Source of the DNA: CAZSVI01 sp964610205
GTDB taxonomy: Bacteria > Bacillota > Clostridia > DSM-8532
DNA: 7,578 nucleotides
Assembly: GCA_964610205.1 (NCBI GenBank)
Contig: CAZSVI010000155.1
Location: forward strand, 1-7,578
Reading direction: 5' to 3'
In this document: positions 1-5,787 of the stretch, piece by piece
Numbering within the stretch: position 1 is the stretch's first letter
Layout: the number at the start of each line of letters is the position of its first letter
Notes under the pieces: model-generated
Told to the model about the DNA's origin: nothing
The model's input: only the letters and a program-made list of their open reading frames with translations
The model's database searches: none
Program-made: the position numbers and the translations under genes

Positions 1-1449
1 TGAAAGCCGCTGCTTCTGACCGCCGGAAAGCTTTATCCCGCGTTCTCCAATTACCGTATCGTAACCTTCTTCAAGCTCCCGGATAAATTCATCGGCATGC
101 GCGATTTTCGCTGCCTCTTCAATCTCCCGGCCGGTTGCGTTTTTTACGCCATAGGCTATATTTTCTGCAACCGTCCCATTAAAAAGAAATATATCCTGCA
201 GCACAATACTGATATTGTCACGCAGGGAAGTTAGGCTTATATCCTTTATATCATGTCCGTCATAAAGTATTTTCCCCTCGGTCGGATCATAAAAACGGGC
301 CAATAGGCTAATCAGTGTTGTTTTTCCTACTCCGGTATGACCGACAACCGCTACCATTTCACCCGGATTTATTTTAATATTGATGTCTTTCAACACATTA
401 TGATCCGGAATATATTGAAAGGACACATTAACAAGTTGAATTCCTCCGGAAAGTTTTCCAATATTAACAGCACCGGGTTTTTCCTTAACGTCGGGTTCAG
501 TATCCAGAACTTCAAAAATTCTGGAGGCTCCGGCTATAGCGTTTTGCAGATCCTCGTTAATCCGGCCCAGTGTACTTATGGGTTGATAGAACATGCTTAA
601 CAGCAGAATAAACGCGATAATATCAGGGAGAGGAACCCTGCCGAGAGAAGCCAGATATCCGCCAAAGCCGATAACCAGCACCATACCGATATGGTTGAAA
701 AATTCAATGGACGGATGATATATTGCGCTAAGCCTTAATGCTTTCAGCGTTTGTTTTACATGTTCCTTTGATGAGTGATATATACGCGCTTCTTCCTTCT
801 GATGCTGATTGAATACCTGAATTTCCTTAATTCCCGACAAATTATCATGCAATGTTGCGTTAAACTCAGCCAGCTTCTGCTGGGTTTTTCTGAAATGCGG
901 CTGAACCTTTTTTGCGAATTTTGTGATTGCCAGAATTAAAAAAGGCACTGTGACCAGGCTTAATAAAGCAAGCGTCGCATTTATGGAGAACAGAAGTATG
1001 GCCACACCGGTAAGAATGAGTATATTTACTATAAGATCGGGTGTGGCATGGGCTATTAGCAGTTCCAGAAGGTTTACATCATTGGATGCGCGCGACATCA
1101 ACTGTCCGGTCTGCTTATCATGATAGTACTTCAGGGAAAGTTTCTGTAAGTGATTGTAAACACGAACCCGCATATCTGAAACAAAATTCCATGCGGCAAA
1201 GTGGGTTATATATGTACGCAGAAACTGGCATATTCCCTGAATAAGGTAAATAACTGCCAGAATAAGCGCAAAACGCAGTGCCTTTTTTCCGAGCTCAGGA
1301 TCCATATTCTGAATGAGTGCCGTCAATTCCCTCACAATCATCGGAGCCGTCAGCTGGCAGGCCGTAAGCACAACAATTGATATCATGCCTACAGCAAGGT
1401 ATTTCAAATATGGTTTTGCCATTCTTAATAATCTCATTACTGTATTCAT
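1..1449 (-). CDS. ABC exporter half-transporter (fused membrane and ATPase domains), 3' end cut by window edge
   Basis: The 483 visible residues form a type I ABC exporter (MsbA/LmrA/BmrA-like), a membrane protein that pumps drugs, lipids or peptides outward as a homo- or heterodimer using ATP. Residues 1-315 are the membrane domain, with hydrophobic segments near 15-37, 58-76, 138-156, 158-177, 250-268 and 275-290. The ATPase domain begins near 335. It shows Walker A GHTGVGKT (370-377), the Q-loop glutamine at 418 (IVLQD) and the ABC signature LSGGQ (474-478). Walker B, the D-loop and the H-switch lie beyond the left edge; about 100 residues are missing compared with the usual 580-600. ATG at 1449 is preceded by GGAG (1458-1461) at 8 nt. 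The gene lies 28 nt downstream of the CE7 esterase on the same strand and has no separate promoter that I can see. The substrate cannot be deduced; such genes often come as tandem pairs, and a partner could lie to the left. Confidence 0.93.
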   Translation of the reverse strand, partial: MNTVMRLLRMAKPYLKYLAVGMISIVVLTACQLTAPMIVRELTALIQNMDPELGKKALRFALILAVIYLIQGICQFLRTYITHFAAWNFVSDMRVRVYNHLQKLSLKYYHDKQTGQLMSRASNDVNLLELLIAHATPDLIVNILILTGVAILLFSINATLALLSLVTVPFLILAITKFAKKVQPHFRKTQQKLAEFNATLHDNLSGIKEIQVFNQHQKEEARIYHSSKEHVKQTLKALRLSAIYHPSIEFFNHIGMVLVIGFGGYLASLGRVPLPDIIAFILLLSMFYQPISTLGRINEDLQNAIAGASRIFEVLDTEPDVKEKPGAVNIGKLSGGIQLVNVSFQYIPDHNVLKDINIKINPGEMVAVVGHTGVGKTTLISLLARFYDPTEGKILYDGHDIKDISLTSLRDNISIVLQDIFLFNGTVAENIAYGVKNATGREIEEAAKIAHADEFIRELEEGYDTVIGERGIKLSGGQKQRLS

Positions 1450-1477
1450 GTTGCAGTCTCCATCGTTTTATTGATTA

Positions 1478-2452
1478 TTATGCGTTATGTTTTAACTCCA
1501 TCATAAACTGATATACCCTGTCGTCAAAGCCTGGGTAAAATTCGTGTCCAAAGTCGGGGTATATCACAATTTCTTTTTGAGCCTTTATTTTATTATAGGC
1601 CGCAAACTGGCTTGAAGGCGGACAAACAGTATCCATAAGACCGGTAACCATTAATACTTCTCCCTGAATACGGTCAACAAGAAATTGCAGATCAATATAT
1701 CCGAGCTTTGTAAAAACTTCTTCCTCCCTTTGATGGGTAGGATCGAAATTTCTGAAATACTGTTTTAATTCTATGTACGCATCCTTTGCAAGATCCATCT
1801 CCCATACCCTTTGATAGTCACAAAGAAACGGGCATGACGGAGCAAGCTTTCTGATTCCCGGGACAAGTGATGAACAAGCCAGTGTCAGTCCGCCTCCCTG
1901 GGAGCTACCCATGACTCCAGTTTTGTTTTTGTCGACGAAAGGCATATCCATCACTATTCTTGCCAGCATGGCAGTATCTAAAAATATTTGCCGGAATAGA
2001 AGGTTGTCCGGATCCGGATCATCCAGTCCACGGATTATATGACCTTGAAGGGTATTGCCTGCAACTCCTCCTCTGTCTTCTGATAGTCCGCTCTGCCCCC
2101 GGCAGTCCATAGCAGCCACTACAAACCCCGATGCCGCATATCCGAGCTTGCTTTGCCAGTCACCGCTATTACCTGCATACCCATGAAATTTAATGAGTGC
2201 CGGCGCGGGTTCAGAGTTCTCCTTCGGTATTAATAATTTGGTATGAATTCTTGCTCCCTTGACACCCGTAAAATAAAGATCAAAGCATTCGGCAATATCG
2301 GTTTTAAATTCTGCGGGAACAAGCTTTACACAGGGATCTGTTCTGTCCAGCTCATTAAGTGCTCTTTTCCAGTACTCTTCATGATCGGCAGGTTTTGGAT
2401 TTCTTCCGTTATATTTTCTCAGTTCATGCAACGGCATATCAACTATTGGCAT
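1478..2452 (-). CDS. CE7 family acetyl xylan esterase / cephalosporin-C deacetylase
   Basis: This 324-residue alpha/beta hydrolase removes acetyl groups from acetylated xylo-oligosaccharides and, in family members, from cephalosporin C. The CE7 hallmarks are all present: RGQ (118-120), the nucleophile motif GSSQGG with Ser184, the acid Asp274 in GLMDTVCPPS, and His303 in GHE. Other conserved blocks are RGLDDPD and PFLCD. There is no signal peptide, so it should act in the cytoplasm on imported oligosaccharides, as usual for CE7 enzymes, which form hexamers. The length matches the family (about 320-325). The ATG at 2452 is chosen over a GTG at 2461: MPIVDMPLHELRKY lines up with the N-terminus I recall for the Thermotoga enzyme, and AGGGGTG (2459-2465) sits 6 nt upstream, overlapping that GTG. 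It is the first gene of a probable operon with the exporter downstream. True substrate is inferred from family only. Confidence 0.95.
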   Translation of the reverse strand: MPIVDMPLHELRKYNGRNPKPADHEEYWKRALNELDRTDPCVKLVPAEFKTDIAECFDLYFTGVKGARIHTKLLIPKENSEPAPALIKFHGYAGNSGDWQSKLGYAASGFVVAAMDCRGQSGLSEDRGGVAGNTLQGHIIRGLDDPDPDNLLFRQIFLDTAMLARIVMDMPFVDKNKTGVMGSSQGGGLTLACSSLVPGIRKLAPSCPFLCDYQRVWEMDLAKDAYIELKQYFRNFDPTHQREEEVFTKLGYIDLQFLVDRIQGEVLMVTGLMDTVCPPSSQFAAYNKIKAQKEIVIYPDFGHEFYPGFDDRVYQFMMELKHNA

Positions 2453-2458
2453 AATTAA

Positions 2459-2465
2459 CACCCCT
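2459..2465 (-). promoter_or_regulatory. Ribosome binding site deciding the esterase start
   Basis: On the minus strand AGGGGTG lies 6 nt before the ATG at 2452. It overlaps the alternative GTG start at 2461, which would have no upstream ribosome binding site of its own, so the ATG is preferred. Confidence 0.7.
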
Positions 2466-2489
2466 ATTCGTAATTCTTCTCATACGAAT
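2466..2489. promoter_or_regulatory. Inverted repeat, candidate operator of the esterase-exporter operon
   Basis: A perfect 7-bp inverted repeat, ATTCGTA and TACGAAT, is separated by 10 nt. It touches the downstream edge of the -10 box (2488-2493) and spans the predicted transcription start near 2481. Only half would be transcribed, so a DNA binding site for a repressor fits better than an RNA hairpin. No regulator gene is visible in the window. The function is inferred from position and symmetry alone. Confidence 0.4.
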
Positions 2490-2516
2490 TATACCCTTGA
2501 TTTTTTTCTAAAACAA
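2488..2516 (-). promoter_or_regulatory. Sigma-A type promoter of the esterase-exporter operon
   Basis: Reading on the minus strand, TTGTTT (2511-2516) and a perfect TATAAT (2488-2493) are separated by exactly 17 nt. The predicted transcript starts near 2481, giving a leader of about 30 nt before the ATG at 2452. It lies in the divergent intergenic region shared with the acyltransferase gene. Confidence 0.75.
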
Positions 2517-2538
2517 TAGTCTATTTTATTATGTATTG

Positions 2539-3924
2539 ATGTATTATTTATTAGACTCAACTACTCCGGAACATGAGCTTTCCAAGGAAGAATATTTTAA
2601 TACCGCACTTTATGCCCGGGTAAATTCAGCCTTTGACAATTTTACAGATATTTTGATAGAATATAAACTGATAAACTTGTTTTTAAAATCTTTTATAATG
2701 GCATACGGAGGACGAATCGTGGCATCTGGAAAATATTATTTCAGTAAATGGTTTAATAAATTTTTAAAAGCAACTTTTGGTAAATTCTTAACCCTTCGTT
2801 TTAATGTAAAATATAATACGGAAAAAATTCAGCATTTAGAGCCACCCTACTTAATAATAGGAAACCATGTCGGCGCATGGGATCCTTTTTTAATGTCACT
2901 CGGTATTTCTGAGCCTGTATATTTCGTGATTTCGGATGCGCACTTCCGACACTTCTGGCTTAAGCAGGTTTTAAAGCTGGTTGGCGGTATTCCAAAATCC
3001 AAACATTTGGCTGATTCAGGAACCATCCGTGCCATACTTTCCATAAAGAAGAACAACGGTGTTATTGGCTTATATCCTGAAGGTGCCCGTAATTGGGATC
3101 TTAAAAACGTTCCGGTATTTTACGCCACCGCGAAGCTTGCCAAACTACTTAACATTCCTGTTGTGAATACGCTGATGGAAGGCGCCGGTCTTACCAGACC
3201 AAGATGGGCCAGAAGCTCACGAACCGGTATCATCAATATGAACTACAGCATTCTGTTTAAACCGGGAGACATTGAAAAAATGTCTGTGGATGAGATTTAT
3301 CAAGGAATTATAAATGGAATACATTTTAATGAATATGAATGGCAGGACAGGAACATGATCCGGTTCAGGGGAAAAAACCTTGCTGAATTTCTGGACATGT
3401 TCCTGGTTGTATGCCCCCGATGTAAAGCTCTTTGTTCCATGTACAGCCATAAAAATACCCTGACATGTGTCAAATGCGGATATTCGGTTAACTATACCGA
3501 GTACGGTTATCTGGACGGAAATGATGAACCGTATTTCAACAATCCCCAGACCTGGAGTGACTGGCAAAGCTCCTACCTGTCTTCTCTGTTCTCTCAAACA
3601 GAATATACCTCCGGCGGAAAAGCACTTTTTTCCGACACGGATGCAATGCTTTTCACCGGAAAGCGCCGCAGCCCGCTGCGTCAATACAAAAGCAGGGGAA
3701 AAGTGGAATTGTTTCATGACAGATTTGTATTTACACCCAAAAAGGGTTCCATATATACTTTCCCGTTACATAAGCTTTCGGGCATGAATGTACAGAACAA
3801 CAACAAATATGAATTCTATTATGAGGATATTCTCTACCGTTTCAGATTTACGACACAGCATAAATCAATTTATAAGTATGAACTTGCCGTTCAGATTATA
3901 AAGGAAAGTTATATTGCGCAATAG
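2539..3924 (+). CDS. PlsC-type lysophospholipid / 1-acylglycerol-3-phosphate acyltransferase with C-terminal zinc ribbon
   Basis: A 461-residue protein whose central part is a PlsC-type acyltransferase, which transfers an acyl chain to a lysophospholipid such as lysophosphatidate at the membrane. The catalytic motif NHVGAWD gives His110 and Asp115 (HX4D). The acceptor-binding motif is YPEGAR (179-184), and IPVVNTLMEGAG (206-217) corresponds to the conserved block after it. Residues 292-313 form a four-cysteine zinc ribbon (CPRC...CVKC; Cys292, 295, 310, 313). Residues 385-457 are rich in predicted beta strands ending in a helix, possibly PH/GRAM-like. At 461 residues it is far longer than ordinary PlsC (200-250). 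The start is uncertain. The frame is open and coding-like from ATG 2539, but no ribosome binding site precedes it. GTG at 2719 has an excellent GGAGG 7 nt upstream and would give a 401-residue protein with the HX4D histidine at residue 50, as in typical PlsC. It is divergent from the esterase and overlaps the ABC-F gene end by 29 nt. Confidence 0.88.
   Translation: MYYLLDSTTPEHELSKEEYFNTALYARVNSAFDNFTDILIEYKLINLFLKSFIMAYGGRIVASGKYYFSKWFNKFLKATFGKFLTLRFNVKYNTEKIQHLEPPYLIIGNHVGAWDPFLMSLGISEPVYFVISDAHFRHFWLKQVLKLVGGIPKSKHLADSGTIRAILSIKKNNGVIGLYPEGARNWDLKNVPVFYATAKLAKLLNIPVVNTLMEGAGLTRPRWARSSRTGIINMNYSILFKPGDIEKMSVDEIYQGIINGIHFNEYEWQDRNMIRFRGKNLAEFLDMFLVVCPRCKALCSMYSHKNTLTCVKCGYSVNYTEYGYLDGNDEPYFNNPQTWSDWQSSYLSSLFSQTEYTSGGKALFSDTDAMLFTGKRRSPLRQYKSRGKVELFHDRFVFTPKKGSIYTFPLHKLSGMNVQNNNKYEFYYEDILYRFRFTTQHKSIYKYELAVQIIKESYIAQ
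2707..2711 (+). promoter_or_regulatory. Strong internal ribosome binding site (GGAGG) for an alternative acyltransferase start
   Basis: GGAGG lies 7 nt before an in-frame GTG at 2719. The ATG at 2539 has nothing comparable. This is the only good translation start signal I find at the 5' end of the acyltransferase gene, so the functional start may be 2719, or both may be used. Confidence 0.45.
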
Positions 3925-5344
3925 CCCTGTTTTCAATAACCAACAGTCTGTCTGCCACAGCATTGATAAACTCCCTGTCATGGGAAACAAATAGTACCGT
4001 TCCATCATAATCACGCAATACCTTTTCCAGGGCTTCAATGGAAGGTATATCCAGATAGTTTGTGGGCTCATCCAGAAGCAATACGTTTGCATCGGAAACG
4101 AATAGTTTTGCAAAAGAAACCTTTATCCTTTCACCGCCGCTTAAAACACTGACTTTCTTATATGCATCCGCACCCGGGATAAGAAGCCTGGCCAGTATGG
4201 TTCGGGTAACGCTCTGGGACTGGATACTATCCCGCATCACATTGTCCAGTACCGTTGTATTATTATCCAGGTTCTCAAAGCCTTGGCGGAAGTATCCTAT
4301 TTTGGCTTTCGGTACAATTCTTATTCTATCATCGGTTTTTCCATTAATGAGATTTAAAAGGGTTGTTTTGCCCGATCCATTTTCACCCCACAATGCGGTT
4401 TTCAACCGGTTATGAATTGCAAAACCCGTATTGTCGAATATCTTTCCGCTGCCATAACCAAAGGATAAATTCACCGCTTCAATTACAACTTTATTCTCAG
4501 GGGGATCGGTAAGAGAAAAATCCATCTTTATCTGCGGAAGCTCCCTGGGTTTTTCCTTTACTTCAAGCTTGTCAAGACGTGTCTTCAGACTATTCACCGC
4601 ATTATGAATCTTTTCCTGCTTCTCGTTTACCTTCCGGGTATGAAGCCTTGCTTCCGAATTCCCCATCCTCCTGGGAGCTTTACGCATTAATCCGGATTTC
4701 CCCGTCCTGTCAATGATGGCTTCCTTAAGCTTTGCGCGTTCCGATATATACTTTTCATACTCCTGCTGGGCATACCGTAGTTCCAAGGCGTTCTGTTCCC
4801 TGTATGAGGTATAGTTTCCATGATAGTGTTTCAGACAGCCGTCACGGATTTCAATGATTTTATTACACAGGCTGTCTAAAAGGCTTCGGTCATGGCTAAT
4901 CAGCATGAAGGAATCTACTGTCGAAAGCTTCCTCTTCAATATGTCAATTCCTTTATAATCTAAGTTTGAGGTAGGCTCGTCGGCAAAAAGTATAATATGA
5001 TCACGACTGAAAACATTGGCGATTTTTATCCTCGTTTTCTCTCCTCCGCTATAATTGGTTTGGCCTGTTTTGTGCGAAAGACCAAGCTCTTTTATTGCTT
5101 TTGGGGCTGCCTCCATAACCTCCTCGGAGAATTGCCGGATATGGCCTATTTCACAATATCGCTTGACAAAACCCTCATCCGGCTGGATTTCACCAGCTAA
5201 TATCTGAAACAGCGTAGTTTTTCCGCAGCCATTCTGACCCACAACACCAATACAGTCACCTGTGTATACTTTCAACTCATTCAGTTGAATAATCAGACGC
5301 TCCCGGTAATACTTCCTGATATTTGACGCTTCCAAAATAAGCAT
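3896..5344 (-). CDS. ABC-F ATPase, probable antibiotic-resistance ribosomal protection protein
   Basis: A soluble 482-residue protein with two ABC ATPase domains and no membrane segment, which defines the ABC-F class. Such proteins bind the ribosomal E site, and the resistance members displace drugs from the peptidyl transferase centre. Domain 1 has Walker A GQNGCGKT (36-43), signature YSGGE (98-102), Walker B ending at Glu123 in FADEPTSNLD, and SHDR (150-153). Domain 2 has Walker A GENGSGKT (320-327), LSGGE (401-405), LLLDEPTNYLD with Glu426, and SHDR (454-457). The basic, helical linker (about 186-283) carries KAPRRMGNSEARLH, resembling my memory of the linker in Vga/CplR-type proteins. That, the compact length and the long 5' leader favour a resistance role (lincosamide, streptogramin A, pleuromutilin) over a housekeeping EttA/Uup role, but specificity is inferred. 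ATG 5344 is chosen because of AGAGGAGAG just upstream; a longer frame to 5395 would place that site inside the gene. Confidence 0.94.
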   Translation of the reverse strand: MLILEASNIRKYYRERLIIQLNELKVYTGDCIGVVGQNGCGKTTLFQILAGEIQPDEGFVKRYCEIGHIRQFSEEVMEAAPKAIKELGLSHKTGQTNYSGGEKTRIKIANVFSRDHIILFADEPTSNLDYKGIDILKRKLSTVDSFMLISHDRSLLDSLCNKIIEIRDGCLKHYHGNYTSYREQNALELRYAQQEYEKYISERAKLKEAIIDRTGKSGLMRKAPRRMGNSEARLHTRKVNEKQEKIHNAVNSLKTRLDKLEVKEKPRELPQIKMDFSLTDPPENKVVIEAVNLSFGYGSGKIFDNTGFAIHNRLKTALWGENGSGKTTLLNLINGKTDDRIRIVPKAKIGYFRQGFENLDNNTTVLDNVMRDSIQSQSVTRTILARLLIPGADAYKKVSVLSGGERIKVSFAKLFVSDANVLLLDEPTNYLDIPSIEALEKVLRDYDGTVLFVSHDREFINAVADRLLVIENRAIAQYNFPL

Positions 5345-5351
5345 AAAAAAT

Positions 5352-5360
5352 CTCTCCTCT
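5352..5360 (-). promoter_or_regulatory. Ribosome binding site of the ABC-F gene
   Basis: AGAGGAGAG on the minus strand, followed by a T-rich spacer and the ATG at 5344. It fixes the start, since upstream in-frame starts lack any such site and would translate through it. Confidence 0.8.
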
Positions 5361-5424
5361 GCAAGAAACATGTGCCGGAAAGATACAATCAACAACTAAT
5401 ACATAACCGATAGGTTTTTGTAAG

Positions 5425-5461
5425 AAAAATGTTATATTGAAGCTAATCCAGCACAAACATT
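5425..5461 (-). terminator. Terminator-like hairpin with T-run at the end of the leader ORF
   Basis: On the minus strand AATGTT (5456-5461) pairs perfectly with AACATT (5428-5433), with a small inner GCT/AGC pairing. The AACATT arm runs directly into further T residues (five in a row, 5425-5429). It overlaps the last codons and stop of the 34-codon ORF, so a ribosome reaching or stalling there would alter its folding. The stem is weak and low in GC. Confidence 0.3.
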
Positions 5462-5536
5462 GGCTTTTAAATAAGTATAACGCCTATATACCTTTTTCGA
5501 ATCGACTATGAAGGATTCCATGATATAGACAAACAT
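5432..5536 (-). CDS. 34-residue leader ORF upstream of the ABC-F gene
   Basis: A short ORF starting MFVYIMES and ending CAGLASI, with stop TAA. It is preceded by AAGGG (5543-5547) at 6 nt from the ATG, a better start signal than many real genes have. It lies wholly inside the transcribed leader, 87 nt before the ABC-F start. Its tail overlaps a hairpin with a T-run. I know of no family for this peptide. It could be a regulatory leader peptide sensed by drug-stalled ribosomes or a chance ORF; the position and ribosome binding site favour the former. Confidence 0.4.
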   Translation of the reverse strand: MFVYIMESFIVDSKKVYRRYTYLKANVCAGLASI

Positions 5537-5606
5537 ATTTAACCCTTGCCAAATTCAATTTGTTTTACCGAATTAGCGTATTCTCATTTAAAAATACCTT
5601 GCCCTT

Positions 5607-5624
5607 TCATAAATTCAGCTTCAT
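5607..5624 (-). CDS. Five-residue mini-ORF (MKLNL) in the ABC-F leader
   Basis: GGAG (5629-5632) stands 4 nt before an ATG that opens MKLNL and a TGA stop. The stop overlaps (ATGA) the ATG of an eight-residue frame, MKGQGIFK (5584-5610), whose stop in turn overlaps that of MRIR (5573-5587). It lies about 48 nt into the predicted transcript. The spacing is short and such ORFs arise easily by chance, so this is only a candidate leader peptide. Confidence 0.2.
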   Translation of the reverse strand: MKLNL

Positions 5625-5663
5625 TTTACTCCAAACTTAAAAATAAATCAAGCTGTGAATAGA

Positions 5664-5678
5664 TCCGATATATTCGGA
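5664..5678. promoter_or_regulatory. Inverted repeat at the ABC-F transcription start, candidate operator
   Basis: TCCGA and TCGGA form a perfect 5-bp inverted repeat with a 5-nt AT-only centre. It directly abuts the -10 box and is centred on the predicted start site. Its position suits a repressor site, although a hairpin at the very 5' end of the transcript is also possible. It is short, so chance is not excluded. Confidence 0.3.
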
Positions 5679-5707
5679 CTTATACAAGAGTTCTCCTCAA
5701 CTGTCAA
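5679..5707 (-). promoter_or_regulatory. Sigma-A type promoter of the ABC-F gene
   Basis: A perfect TTGACA (5702-5707) is followed after exactly 17 nt by TATAAG (5679-5684) on the minus strand. The predicted start is near 5672. It lies 80 nt beyond the stop of the radical SAM gene, so the ABC-F gene is an independent transcription unit, even though no clear terminator is visible between them. Confidence 0.75.
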
Positions 5708-5787
5708 AGATGAGAATTAAACAGAAACGATAGTACGCTTTTTATATAATCCCTGTTTCTTCGAGTATTGACGATATTTTGTCAGGC

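Larger units (their letters stand above)
5345..5672 (-). promoter_or_regulatory. Long 5' leader of the ABC-F gene, candidate antibiotic-responsive attenuator
   Basis: About 330 nt separate the predicted transcription start (near 5672) from the ABC-F ATG. Resistance ABC-F genes of Firmicutes are often controlled by leaders in which a drug-stalled ribosome on a short ORF prevents premature termination. The expected parts are visible here: a 34-codon ORF with a good ribosome binding site (5432-5536), and a hairpin plus T-run at its end (5425-5461). A 9-nt segment (5615-5623, one G-U pair) can pair with 5438-5446 inside that hairpin as a possible antiterminator. The hairpin is AT-rich, so its termination strength is uncertain. 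Confidence 0.45.

Noticed and set aside
2497..2532. Possible plus-strand promoter for the acyltransferase (TTGATT with TATTTT or TATTAT)
   Set aside because: Spacing is 19 nt or more for the better -35, and both boxes are poor matches in an AT-rich stretch. A perfect TATAAT at 2694-2699 has no -35 at the right distance and would start transcription on top of the ribosome binding site.
3217..3717. Minus-strand open frame of 166 codons
   Set aside because: It lies antisense to the acyltransferase core and zinc ribbon and has no domain features.
5549..5565. Inverted repeat CAAAT-TCA-ATTTG
   Set aside because: The 5-bp AT-rich stem in an AT-rich leader is expected by chance and fits no obvious role.
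5719..5762. Possible terminator after the radical SAM gene
   Set aside because: AGAAAC and GTTTCT can pair, but the stem is only 6 bp, the loop is about 26 nt and no T-run of useful length follows. It was not called as a terminator.
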